From positions 1 to 62,883 of the forward strand of contig URBP01000001.1 in assembly GCA_900546105.1 (NCBI GenBank): a DNA stretch of 62,883 bases, in the 5' to 3' direction. Source of the DNA: an uncultured Collinsella sp. (GTDB taxonomy: Bacteria > Actinomycetota > Coriobacteriia > Coriobacteriales > Coriobacteriaceae). Numbering within the stretch: position 1 is the first letter of the stretch; each line of letters opens with the position of its first letter. Below the pieces are notes generated by a model. The model was given only the letters and a program-made list of their open reading frames with translations. It was not told the origin of the DNA and did no database searches. The translations under genes and the position numbers were made by a program. This document shows, one piece after another, positions 50,122 to 58,005 of the stretch.

Positions 50122-51069
50122 ATGGGTATGCACACGACAAAGGTTGCAGTGGGCGAGGGCAAGTTTGCGCTCGAGGCCCAGCTGACGGTGACGCCGCGAG
50201 GCATGGCGGTGTACGCCTGCTCGCCGGAGTTCGCGCACCTGGGCGCTACGGCGCAGGCCATTCCGCGCCCCGAGCCCGGCCGTACGGCGACGGTGAGCAT
50301 CCTGGCCGTTCCGTGCCATCGAGATGAGATCCCGGCGCACGGTATCGCGGCGGCGCTGGCCACGCGCTTTGATGTGCCGGTCGTTGCAAGCACGGGTTTT
50401 CATGTTGAGCAGGCGAGCGGGGACGACCTGCAGCATGTGCTCGATACCACCAAGGAGCTCATCGCCGCGCTCGAGGAGGCCGCCGCGCGCATCCTGCGCG
50501 CCGGCTGGGATGAGGGCGGTGCAGGCGCCGAGGTCGTGGCGGTCGATGCCGCGACCGGCGAGGCGCTTGGCCCTGTCGATCGCATCGAGGCACATGCCGG
50601 CGAGGGCATCCTGCATCAGGCATTTCTGACGCTTTTAGTCGAGGGCCGGGGCGAAGACGCGCGTTTGCTGCTCTGTCGCCGTAGTCCGCTCAAGCGCCTG
50701 TGGGGCGGGGCGCTGGCCGATAGCTGCGCCGGCCATCCGCTCCCCGGGGAAGACGTCGCGGCCGCCACGGCACGTCGCATCAACGAAGAACTTGGCATCA
50801 CGCGCGAGCCCGATCAGCTCAAGCACCTCGGACACGTGGTGTACCGCGAGGACCACGGCGACGGCCGCTGCGAGTGCGAATGGTGCGAGGTCTACCTTGC
50901 CCATGTTGAGCCGGGCGAGCTGCACATCAACCAAGAGGAGATCTCGGAAGTGCGCCCGGTCGCCCCGTCCGAGCTCGACGGCTACCTGCGGGGCCGCCCC
51001 GAGCAGCTGGCCCCCTGGCTCCGCGAGGCCCTCAGCGATCCATCCATCCGTACGGCCCTCGCTATGTAA
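50122..51069 (+). CDS. LpdD-like domain fused to IPP-isomerase-type Nudix domain
   Basis: A 315-residue two-domain protein. Residues 1-120 resemble the prenylated-flavin chaperone LpdD-like family: FAHLGATAQAIPRP, then SILAVPCHRDEIPAHGIAAA and VVASTGFHVEQAS. Residues 140-305 resemble type 1 isopentenyl-diphosphate isomerase: LWGGALADSCAGHPLPGE, ARRINEELGI and CECEWCEVYLA. The isomerase catalytic Cys normally directly precedes GHP; here Ala203 is there and Cys202 is one residue earlier. The Nudix spacing from Gly204 to Ile226 is kept. GGAG precedes the ATG. DMAPP, the isomerase product, feeds prenylation of FMN, so the fusion is suggestive. The stop codon lies inside a repeat element. Confidence 0.7.
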   Translation: MGMHTTKVAVGEGKFALEAQLTVTPRGMAVYACSPEFAHLGATAQAIPRPEPGRTATVSILAVPCHRDEIPAHGIAAALATRFDVPVVASTGFHVEQASGDDLQHVLDTTKELIAALEEAAARILRAGWDEGGAGAEVVAVDAATGEALGPVDRIEAHAGEGILHQAFLTLLVEGRGEDARLLLCRRSPLKRLWGGALADSCAGHPLPGEDVAAATARRINEELGITREPDQLKHLGHVVYREDHGDGRCECEWCEVYLAHVEPGELHINQEEISEVRPVAPSELDGYLRGRPEQLAPWLREALSDPSIRTALAM

Positions 51070-51094
51070 CAAAGGTACAGTCCCTTTGCCATAT
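51064..51094. repeat. 31-nt palindrome, CAAAGGGAC family (copy 3)
   Basis: ATGTAACAAAGGTAC-A-GTCCCTTTGCCATAT, imperfect arms. Its first six bases are the last codon and the stop of the fusion gene, so the element sets that protein's C-terminus. Confidence 0.75.
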
Positions 51095-51096
51095 CC

Positions 51097-51162
51097 AAAC
51101 CGTCACAACATTCGATGAAAATCTCGAAATCGAGGAAAAGCGTCGAATGTTGTGACGGTTTT
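51097..51162. repeat. Nested palindrome after the fusion gene
   Basis: Arms of 19 bases (51097-51115 and 51143-51161; AAACCGTCACAACATTCGA) are perfectly complementary, and an inner hairpin CTCG/CGAG sits in the loop. A T-run TTTT follows, so it may terminate. Confidence 0.85.
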
Positions 51163-51247
51163 CCTGTCTGTGCCGGCGAGCTCCAGCGCCGTCTGGGGGT
51201 ATAAGGCTAGCAAGTGTTTTATTTGCGAGGCCTAAGGGGCGCCCCGT

Positions 51248-52117
51248 ATGGATATCGATAACTTTGAATGGTGGTATAGCGAGGGCGAGGCTCCGGACGA
51301 GGAGTGGGACGAGCCCGCGCCGTGTGACGTGTCGAGCGACGAGGACGGGACCGGCAGCGATGCCGCTGTCGAGCCTGAAGCCGCCTCCGACCCCGCCGAG
51401 CCCCTGACCTTTGAGCAGGCTTGGGCCCAGGCCGAGGCCGACGAGGCAAAGGCCGATGCCACGGCCACGCTGGGTGAGCCAGCCGACATGTCCATCTCGC
51501 CGGCCAAGACCCCGCAGCCGCGCCACACCATCGACCCCGGCAGCACGGCATCCTTCAGCATACTCGACGTGCCCGCGCAGGGTGCCCAGGCGCCCGCCCC
51601 CACGCGTCGCCCCAACCTGGCTCGCGAGGAAGACGCGGCCCGCCGCTCACCGCTCGGCCCCATCCTCATCGCCTTCATGGCCGGCGTCATCGCTTGCTCG
51701 GCGATCGGAAATGTCTGGAGCCACGTGGAGCAACAGCGCAAGGACGCCGCCAAGGTCGAGATGTCTGTCGAGCAATCGCTCAGCCGCACGCGCTCGGTGC
51801 ATGTGTCGGTCGAGGTTAAGGACGGCGCGACGTGGGATACCGCGCGCGGCGATAGCCAAATGCTCGTCCATATTGTGGGCCGCACGCTCAGGGGACAAGC
51901 AATCGACGAGTATCAATATGTCAACTCCGCTGGCGACGGCATCGAACTCAAGCCCGGCGACTACGAGCTTACGGTCGACGAGCCGCCCGTCGCCACCGAT
52001 GGCACGCGTTACCGCGCCTCAAAGCGCATGGTTCCCGTGAGCTTTAACTCGCAGGCGCCCGATACGGTCGACAGCACGCCGCAGGGCGGGTTCGACCTTT
52101 ACGCAATCGTTCAATAA
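51248..52117 (+). CDS. Hypothetical single-pass membrane protein with acidic cytosolic tail
   Basis: A 289-residue protein of unknown function. Residues 1-130 are low-complexity, rich in Glu, Asp, Ala and Pro, and probably cytosolic. One hydrophobic helix spans about 136-155 (LGPILIAFMAGVIACSAIGN), followed by a short coiled region and an extracytoplasmic domain of about 110 residues with a beta-sandwich-like pattern (VHVSVEVKDG, YELTVDEPP). This could be a surface or signalling protein. AAGGGGC precedes the ATG. No family was recognised. Confidence 0.7.
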   Translation: MDIDNFEWWYSEGEAPDEEWDEPAPCDVSSDEDGTGSDAAVEPEAASDPAEPLTFEQAWAQAEADEAKADATATLGEPADMSISPAKTPQPRHTIDPGSTASFSILDVPAQGAQAPAPTRRPNLAREEDAARRSPLGPILIAFMAGVIACSAIGNVWSHVEQQRKDAAKVEMSVEQSLSRTRSVHVSVEVKDGATWDTARGDSQMLVHIVGRTLRGQAIDEYQYVNSAGDGIELKPGDYELTVDEPPVATDGTRYRASKRMVPVSFNSQAPDTVDSTPQGGFDLYAIVQ

Positions 52118-52196
52118 CTGTGCCTGTCGCTTCTCCTTGCTGTCAAGAGTGGGACAATAGCCCTCGATACTGTTGTTTATTTTTGGAGGAAGTAGC

Positions 52197-53090
52197 ATGT
52201 CCACCGTCACTACCATCAAGCGCGGCGGCCTCACCGCGGCCATCGATTCCATGGGTGCCCAGCTCACGAGCCTTGCCCTCAACGGCAACGAGTATCTGTG
52301 GCAGGGCGACCCCGCCTTTTGGGGCAAGCACGCGCCCATTCTGTTCCCCATCGTGGGCTCGCTGCGCAACAACACAGCGACGTCTGCAGCCGGCACCTGC
52401 GAGATGCCGCGCCACGGCCTCGCGCGCATCGTCGAGCACAAGCTGGTCGAGGTCTCCGAGGACGGCTCGTCCGTCACCTACGAGATCACTGACACGCCTG
52501 AGTCGCTCAAGGCTTTCCCCTTCCACTTTAAGCTCAACATGATCTATGCCCTGACCGGCGACGCCACGCTTACCCAGACCTTTGCCGTTACGAACACCGG
52601 CGACGTGGACCTGCCGTTCTCGGTGGGCGGCCACCCTGCATTTAACGTGCCCGCCCCCGGTGCCGAGGACGAGGCATTCGAGGATTACGAGCTGGCGTTT
52701 ACCGAGGCTTGGACCAACGAGGCTCCCATCATCACGCCCGATGGCCTCATGACGTTTGAGGGTAGCTACAAGGCGCCCGATAACTCTGACGTGCTGCCCA
52801 TCACGCACCGCAGCTTCGATAACGATGCCATCATGTTCACCGATACCCCGGGCTCCACGCTTACGCTGCGCGGTCGCAAGTCGGGTCACGGCGTCAAGAT
52901 CGACTTTGAGGGATTTAAGTACATCGGCGTGTGGTCTGCCGCCAACGACGCCCCGTTTGTGGCGCTCGAGCCCTGGACCGGCCACACCACCATGGATACC
53001 GAGGACGACGTCTTTGAGCACAAGGTCAACACCATTACGCTGGTGCCGGGTGCTACCGACACCCGTTCCTTTAGCGTCACCCTGCTCTAG
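52197..53090 (+). CDS. Aldose 1-epimerase family protein (LacX-like)
   Basis: A 297-residue galactose-mutarotase-fold protein. AIDSMGAQLTSL, YLWQGDPAFWGKHAPILFPIVG, RHGLAR and GGHPAFNVP are visible, with the conserved His residues of the family in RHG and GGHP. It interconverts anomers of a free or phosphorylated aldose. GGAGGAAG precedes the ATG at 52197; an upstream reading lacks a ribosome site. It is a single gene followed directly by a structured repeat. Confidence 0.88.
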   Translation: MSTVTTIKRGGLTAAIDSMGAQLTSLALNGNEYLWQGDPAFWGKHAPILFPIVGSLRNNTATSAAGTCEMPRHGLARIVEHKLVEVSEDGSSVTYEITDTPESLKAFPFHFKLNMIYALTGDATLTQTFAVTNTGDVDLPFSVGGHPAFNVPAPGAEDEAFEDYELAFTEAWTNEAPIITPDGLMTFEGSYKAPDNSDVLPITHRSFDNDAIMFTDTPGSTLTLRGRKSGHGVKIDFEGFKYIGVWSAANDAPFVALEPWTGHTTMDTEDDVFEHKVNTITLVPGATDTRSFSVTLL

Positions 53091-53095
53091 AGGTT

Positions 53096-53211
53096 CCGCC
53101 GTTCTAACGAACGGCGGACTGGTCGACGCTGCGCGCCACCCAGAGCGACAATTTGTCATTCAAAAGGCAAGGCATGACCAGAAGGTCTATGCCTTGCCTT
53201 TTGAATGACAA
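53096..53211. repeat. Structured repeat, diverged third copy of the 150-nt family
   Basis: The 5' hairpin CCGCCGTTC/GAACGGCGG is followed by GTCGACGCTGC, AGCGACAATTTGTCATTCAA and a long inner stem (53153-53211) closed by GACCAGAAGGTC. The same GACCAGAAGGTC loop and CGACGCTGC-AGCG-CAAT-TTCAA order occur in the copy at 59070. It starts five bases after the epimerase stop. Confidence 0.7.
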
Positions 53212-53348
53212 GCGGTGCATGGGGGGACAGGCTGCTTTGCGCCAATCGTCCTCGTGTGTCTATTAATTTTTCGCGCACATGCCGCGCTGCTGGTTGCGGG
53301 CGTATATCCTGTCTTATTGTCAGTAAGGCAAAATAGGAAAGGCATCAG

Positions 53349-54275
53349 ATGCAACCTCGACTACAGCGCGACGCGCAGGCCCAGCCGGTGTGCAGTCGTC
53401 GCATCTTCCTGGGTAGCGCTCTCGCTGCGAGTGCTTCCGTCGTCGCCGGCGCGCTTGCCGGCTGCCAGCGCCCGTCCACGCTCAAGGTGGTCCAGACCAC
53501 CACGGGCGGAGGTCGCGACGACCTGTCCGATTCCGTGATCGGCAAGGACAAGATCCGCATTGGCATGGAGGCGGCCTACGCTCCGTACAACTGGCAGGTT
53601 TCCGAAGCCAGCGAGTACACCATCCCCATCGACAACGTACAGGGCGCCTATGCCGATGGCTACGACGTGCAGATCGCCAAGATCGTCTGCAAGGCCCTCG
53701 GTGGCGAGCCCGTTGCCGTCAAGCAGAGCTTCTCGGGCCTTATCGATTCGCTCAACAACGGCCAGATCGACCTTATCATCGCCGGCATGAGCGCTACGCC
53801 CGAGCGTGAGGAGTCGGTCGGCTTCTCCGACCCGTACTTCATTGGCTACTTTGGCCTGTTCGTAAAAGAGGGCTCGCCCTACCAGAACGCCACCAAGCTC
53901 AGCGACTTCAGTGGTGCCACGGTGCTCGGCCAAAAGGACACCATGCTCGACACCGTCATCGACGAGATCCCGGACGTTGTCCACAAGAACCCGGTCGATT
54001 CGGTTCCCACGGTGTTTTCGAACCTGCTGCAGGGCACCTGCGACGCCGTGACCTACAATACCGAGAACGAGAAGGGCTATATGGCCCAAAATCCCGGTAT
54101 CGTCCCCATTCATTTTGCCGAGGGCGAGGGCTTTAAGCAGGAGGTCGCGGCAAACGTCGGCTGCCGCAAGGGCTCGGACAAGCTGCTTAAGCTCATCGAC
54201 AAGACGCTCAAGGGCATAAGCCAAGAGGAGCGCGACCAAATGTGGGACGCGTGCCTCGATCGTCAGCCGGCATAG
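53349..54275 (+). CDS. Amino-acid ABC transporter substrate-binding lipoprotein
   Basis: A 308-residue extracytoplasmic binding protein of family 3 (polar amino acids). The signal peptide has twin arginines (CSRRIFLGSALAAS) and a lipobox ending LAGC (Cys39), so Tat export and lipid anchoring are likely. The mature part shows IRIGMEAAYAPYNWQ, GLIDSLNNGQIDLIIAGMSA and ERE-SVGFSDPYF. It is followed ten bases later by the permease and then the ATPase, a complete importer. Confidence 0.92.
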   Translation: MQPRLQRDAQAQPVCSRRIFLGSALAASASVVAGALAGCQRPSTLKVVQTTTGGGRDDLSDSVIGKDKIRIGMEAAYAPYNWQVSEASEYTIPIDNVQGAYADGYDVQIAKIVCKALGGEPVAVKQSFSGLIDSLNNGQIDLIIAGMSATPEREESVGFSDPYFIGYFGLFVKEGSPYQNATKLSDFSGATVLGQKDTMLDTVIDEIPDVVHKNPVDSVPTVFSNLLQGTCDAVTYNTENEKGYMAQNPGIVPIHFAEGEGFKQEVAANVGCRKGSDKLLKLIDKTLKGISQEERDQMWDACLDRQPA

Positions 54276-54284
54276 GGAGGCAGC

Positions 54285-55433
54285 ATGAAAACCATCAATC
54301 GTCTGGCCTCCTTTATCAAGGCCGACCACCGTTATGTGTATCTAGGCACGAGCGCCATCGCGGCGCTCGGTCTGGCGTTTAGTCAGCGCAACCCCACGCC
54401 GCTGAGCTTCTTGGCGCCCACGGGTGTGTTCCAGGACTGCCTCTGGGCGATTCTGTGGGCTTGGATTGTCGTGTCGGCGGCAGCACTCGTCACCAAGATT
54501 ATGCATTGGAACGACTATCGCCAAAAGTCGCCGTTTGCATCCGAGCGTTGCCGTCGCGGCGCGCGCCTGGGCAGCTATGTCGTGGTTGCCATCGCGGCGA
54601 TCTTCTTTATCGACCGTTGCGTCATGTCGTTTATCGACCTGGTGCAGGTGAGCATTGTCTCGGACTCCAACCCCAGCGACTTTTTGTCGAGCCTGGTCTA
54701 CATGACCTACAAGAGCGGCGACTTCTTTATCCGCGGCATCGAGATCACCATCGCACTTGCGACCTTCGGCACCGTCATCGCCTTTTTCCTGGCACTGCTC
54801 TTTGTGTTCCTGCGTATTCAGACGTTCGATCGCGTGGATAACGACCTGGTGCGCTTCTTTAAGAGCATCGGCCGCGGCTTTACGACCGTCTACTCCACCA
54901 TCGTGCGCGGCACGCCCATGATGGTCCAGGGCCTGCTCATCTATTACGCGGGCTTCACCGTTTTGCGCGGCATGGGCTTCGAGACCGCCCAAGCCAACCA
55001 GATCTGGAGCACCTTTACCGCTGGCCTCGTCACCATCTCGCTCAACTCTACTGCCTACATGATGGAGGTCCTGCGCGGCGGCATCGAGTCCATCGATCCC
55101 GGTCAGGCCGAGGCGGCGCGCTCGCTGGGTCTGTCGCAGTGGCAGGCTATGCGCAAGGTCGTGTTCCCCCAGGGCATTAAAAACGCGATTCCGGCGCTCA
55201 CCAACGAGCTCATCATCAACATCAAGGATTCGTCGGTGCTTTCGGTCATCGGTGTGTTTGACCTCATGTACGCCACCACCACCGTCGCCGGCGTGTACTA
55301 CCGCCAGATGGAGGTCTACTGCGTGGCGCTCGTGGTCTACCTGATCCTGACGCTCGTGGCGAGCCGCCTGCTCGAGGCCTTTGGCAAAAAGCTCGGCGCC
55401 GAGGCCCCGGCAACGCTGCCCAGCTCCAACTAG
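54285..55433 (+). CDS. Amino-acid ABC transporter permease
   Basis: A 382-residue permease of the HisM/GlnP type. An N-terminal region of about 140 residues has three additional hydrophobic segments, after which the standard core starts near residue 150. The EAA loop EAARSLGLSQWQAMRKVVFP contacts the ATPase, and GTPMMVQGLLIYY is typical. The longer N-terminus is seen in some Gram-positive permeases. GGGAGG lies before the ATG. Confidence 0.92.
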   Translation: MKTINRLASFIKADHRYVYLGTSAIAALGLAFSQRNPTPLSFLAPTGVFQDCLWAILWAWIVVSAAALVTKIMHWNDYRQKSPFASERCRRGARLGSYVVVAIAAIFFIDRCVMSFIDLVQVSIVSDSNPSDFLSSLVYMTYKSGDFFIRGIEITIALATFGTVIAFFLALLFVFLRIQTFDRVDNDLVRFFKSIGRGFTTVYSTIVRGTPMMVQGLLIYYAGFTVLRGMGFETAQANQIWSTFTAGLVTISLNSTAYMMEVLRGGIESIDPGQAEAARSLGLSQWQAMRKVVFPQGIKNAIPALTNELIINIKDSSVLSVIGVFDLMYATTTVAGVYYRQMEVYCVALVVYLILTLVASRLLEAFGKKLGAEAPATLPSSN

Positions 55434-55455
55434 GCGCAAGACGAGGAGAATCATC

Positions 55456-56241
55456 ATGGCAGATACCACTACCACCGGCGCTGTGGCCGCCGCACAAACT
55501 AAAGAGCCGCTCATCCGCGTCGAGGGCCTGCGCAAGAGCTTCGGTTCGCTCGAGGTGCTCAGGGGCATCGACCTCGCTGTCAATCCCGGTGAGGTCGTTA
55601 CCATCATCGGCGCCTCGGGCTCGGGCAAGTCGACCTTCCTGCGCTGCCTCAACCTGCTCGAGACCCCGGACGCGGGCCACATCTGGTTCCACGGCCAGGA
55701 CCTTACGGCCGAGCGCTGCAATATCAATAAACTCCGTGAGGACATCGGCATGGTGTTCCAGGGCTTTAACCTGTTCAACAACATGGATGTGCTCGACAAC
55801 TGCACGCTTGCGCCCGTCACGCTCAAAAAGATGAGCAAGGCCGAGGCCGAGAAGGTCGCGATGGAGCATCTGACGAGCGTGGGGCTCGATAAGTTCGCGC
55901 ACGCCGCCGTGGGTCGCCTGTCCGGTGGTCAAAAACAGCGCGTGGCCATCGCCCGCGCCCTGTGCATGAATCCGCAGATCATGCTGTTCGACGAGCCGAC
56001 TTCCGCACTCGACCCCGAGATCGTGGGCGAGGTGCTCGAGGTCATGCGCAAGCTCGCTGCCGACGGCATGACCATGGTGGTCGTCACGCACGAGATGGCC
56101 TTTGCCCGCACGGTGTCCGACCGCGTGGTCTTTATGGACAAGGGCGTGGTGCTCGAGGACGCCGCGCCGGCCGAGCTCTTCGGCAACCCCAAGCACCGGC
56201 GCACCCGCGAGTTCCTCTCGCGTTATCTTGAGGACAAATAA
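55456..56241 (+). CDS. Amino-acid ABC transporter ATP-binding protein
   Basis: A 261-residue ATPase of the GlnQ/HisP type. Walker A is GASGSGKST, the Q-loop is in MVFQGFNLF, the signature LSGGQKQRVAIARAL, Walker B LFDEPTSALDP, and the switch His is in VVTHEMAFA. ATG 55456 has GAGGAG upstream. It completes the binding-protein/permease/ATPase operon, and the M20 peptidase lies 58 bases downstream across a palindrome. Confidence 0.95.
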   Translation: MADTTTTGAVAAAQTKEPLIRVEGLRKSFGSLEVLRGIDLAVNPGEVVTIIGASGSGKSTFLRCLNLLETPDAGHIWFHGQDLTAERCNINKLREDIGMVFQGFNLFNNMDVLDNCTLAPVTLKKMSKAEAEKVAMEHLTSVGLDKFAHAAVGRLSGGQKQRVAIARALCMNPQIMLFDEPTSALDPEIVGEVLEVMRKLAADGMTMVVVTHEMAFARTVSDRVVFMDKGVVLEDAAPAELFGNPKHRRTREFLSRYLEDK

Positions 56242-56250
56242 TGCAAGCGA

Positions 56251-56281
56251 ACGTGGCAAAGGGACCGCCTCTTTGCCACGT
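56251..56281 (+). repeat. 31-nt palindrome, CAAAGGGAC family (copy 4)
   Basis: ACGTGGCAAAGGGAC-C-GCCTCTTTGCCACGT, then TTGTTTTT. Compared with the copies at 3500 and 30092, GTGAC/GTCAC is replaced by GTGGC/GCCAC, a compensated A-T to G-C change. It may also serve as the terminator of the ABC operon. Confidence 0.85.
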
Positions 56282-56298
56282 TGTTTTTGGAGGAAGGC

Positions 56299-57714
56299 AT
56301 GGCCGAGGTTTGGCGCTTCTTTGCGCACGAGGATGATTTTGCCGATATCGACGAGGTCGGCGCGTGCGAGCGCCTGGGCCGCGTGCTGTCGTTTCCGACG
56401 ATTTCGAGCATGGATGCCCAGACGGTGGACTGGCAGGCGTTTGCCGACCTGCGCGCCTATATGCAGCAGGCCTGGCCGCGCGTGTTTGCGGCGGGCGAGG
56501 TCGAGCTCATCGACCATTCGCTGCTCGTGACGCTTGCCGGCATCGACCCCGCCCTCAAGCCGGTCATGCTCATGGGCCACATGGACGTGGTTCCCGTGGT
56601 GCCGGGCACCGAGACAGACTGGACGCACAATCCCTTTAGCGGGCACGTGGACGACACCTATATTTGGGGTCGCGGCGCCATCGATATGAAAGACCAGGTC
56701 GCAGGCATCCTGGAGGCCGTTGAGTATGCGCTGGCGCACGGCTGGCAACACGAACGAACCCTGCTGCTGGCCTTTGGCCAGGATGAGGAGACCACGCAGT
56801 ACGGCGCGGGCGCCATCGGCCGCGTGCTCGAGGAGCGCGGTATTGAACTTGAATACCTGATCGACGAGGGCGACTACCGCATCGTTCCGGCTGCCGAGTA
56901 CAGCGCGGGTGAGGGCTGGCTTATGCATGCCGACCTTGCCGAGAAGGGCTACGCCGATATCGTGCTCAAGACGAAGAGCGCGGGCGGACATTCTTCCAAC
57001 CCCTACGGCGGCACGTCGCTCGAGGTGCTGAGCCGCGCTATCGCCGCAATCTGCGATATCGAGTGGCCGACGCGTGTGACCGATCTGCTTGCCGCACAGC
57101 TTGTCGAGCTGGGGCTCTACACGGCGGATGAGATTGCCGCCAACAAGGACGCCATCGTGCGCGAGTGTCTCGCCAGCAAGAAGCTCTATCCGCTCGTGAC
57201 CACCACCTGCGCACCGACCCAAATTGAGGGCGGTAGCACCGGCGCTAACGTGATGCCGCAGGATATGTGGGCAAACATTAACTTCCGCATGCTTGAGGGC
57301 ACGAGCGTGGCCGACGTTGTGGCGCGCTGCCGTGAGGCGGTTGCCGGGGCGGACCTTGCCGGTCGTGTCGAAGTGGAGCTGGGCCCCGGCAGTTCCGAAC
57401 CCTCGCCGTCCCCGCGCATCGGTGGTCCCGGCCTCGAGGCCGTCCGCGCCATCGCCGCCCGCTATTTCCGTGATCCAAAGGGGACGGAGGAAAACGGATC
57501 ATCCGATCCGTTGGCGATTGTGCCCTCGACCGTGATTGGCGCGACCGACGCTGCCAACTACCAGCGCATTTGCCCTGAGTGCATTCGCTTCTCGGCGTTT
57601 GTGGTCGACGATGACGAGTGCGAGCGCGGTGTCCACGGCACCAACGAGCGCATTACCCGCCGTGCCTACCTCCAGGGCGTTCGCTTTTTCATCGCTCTGC
57701 TCCACACGCTCTAG
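56299..57714 (+). CDS. M20 family metallopeptidase with repeat-derived insertion
   Basis: A 471-residue zinc peptidase of the M20/ArgE/DapE/CPG2 group. Metal and catalytic motifs are GHMDVVPV (near 94), GRGAIDMKD and FGQDEETT. Together with the amino-acid importer upstream it probably trims peptides or acylated amino acids. ATG 56299 has GGAGG upstream. Residues of about 391-402 (DPKGTEENGSS) are encoded by a copy of the 31-nt GGGGACGGAGG repeat. Removing 33 bases between two GATCC repeats restores a smooth YFRDPLAIVPS. The gene remains open, so the insertion is tolerated or slightly modifying. Confidence 0.88.
   Translation: MAEVWRFFAHEDDFADIDEVGACERLGRVLSFPTISSMDAQTVDWQAFADLRAYMQQAWPRVFAAGEVELIDHSLLVTLAGIDPALKPVMLMGHMDVVPVVPGTETDWTHNPFSGHVDDTYIWGRGAIDMKDQVAGILEAVEYALAHGWQHERTLLLAFGQDEETTQYGAGAIGRVLEERGIELEYLIDEGDYRIVPAAEYSAGEGWLMHADLAEKGYADIVLKTKSAGGHSSNPYGGTSLEVLSRAIAAICDIEWPTRVTDLLAAQLVELGLYTADEIAANKDAIVRECLASKKLYPLVTTTCAPTQIEGGSTGANVMPQDMWANINFRMLEGTSVADVVARCREAVAGADLAGRVEVELGPGSSEPSPSPRIGGPGLEAVRAIAARYFRDPKGTEENGSSDPLAIVPSTVIGATDAANYQRICPECIRFSAFVVDDDECERGVHGTNERITRRAYLQGVRFFIALLHTL
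57471..57509. repeat. 31-nt element, GGGGACGGAGG family, inside a CDS
   Basis: TGATCC-AAA-GGGGACGGAGGAAAAC-GGATCA (57471-57501), followed by TCC and a second GATCC (57505-57509). The distance between the two GATCC copies is 33 bases, exactly 11 codons. Confidence 0.88.
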
Positions 57715-57715
57715 A

Positions 57716-57746
57716 ATCCGACAAAGGGACTGTTCCTTTGTTAGCC
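57716..57746. repeat. CAAAGGGAC-type palindrome (copy 5)
   Basis: GACAAAGGGAC-T-GTTCCTTTGTTA, two bases after the M20 stop; outer arms no longer pair. It overlaps the start of the next palindrome. Confidence 0.65.
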
Positions 57747-57797
57747 GTTGGGGACGTTCTTAAACGACTAGTCGTTAAGGAACGTCCCCAACGGCTA
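57742..57797. repeat. 56-nt palindrome
   Basis: Arms begin TAGCCGTTGGGGACGTTC and meet at ACTAGT with almost no loop; one bulge interrupts the pairing. Such a loop-free palindrome would extrude as a cruciform. It lies between the M20 peptidase and prfA. Confidence 0.85.
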
Positions 57798-57850
57798 CGT
57801 CCACTCATTCCGTGCGGGTTATATGCAGGTTTGCCTGCGCACGCTATCAT

Positions 57851-57924
57851 GTATGGGTTAGACCGCAACTATGTACCCCATACGCGAAGGGATGCGCATG
57901 TATCTGAAGATCGACATGTTCTAG
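57851..57924 (+). other. prfA leader: hairpin and 10-codon upstream ORF
   Basis: GTATGGG/CCCATAC (57851-57883) forms a hairpin, and AAGGG then precedes a short reading frame MRMYLKIDMF (57892-57924). It could be a leader peptide or chance. The remaining 80 bases before prfA are C-rich without clear features. Confidence 0.3.
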
Positions 57925-58005
57925 CCGGGCTTACCCCCGCAGCGGCGCCCCGCGCCCCATCAATTCTGCCGATTTTCACCTTCACGCATATAAAGGAGTC
58001 CCGCC

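Noticed and set aside
53096..53117. tRNA-like fold at the first hairpin of the repeat
   Set aside because: No acceptor/CCA, T-loop or anticodon arms could be drawn.
55264..57222. 652-codon frame antisense to the ABC/M20 genes
   Set aside because: It spans several real genes on the other strand; a shadow.
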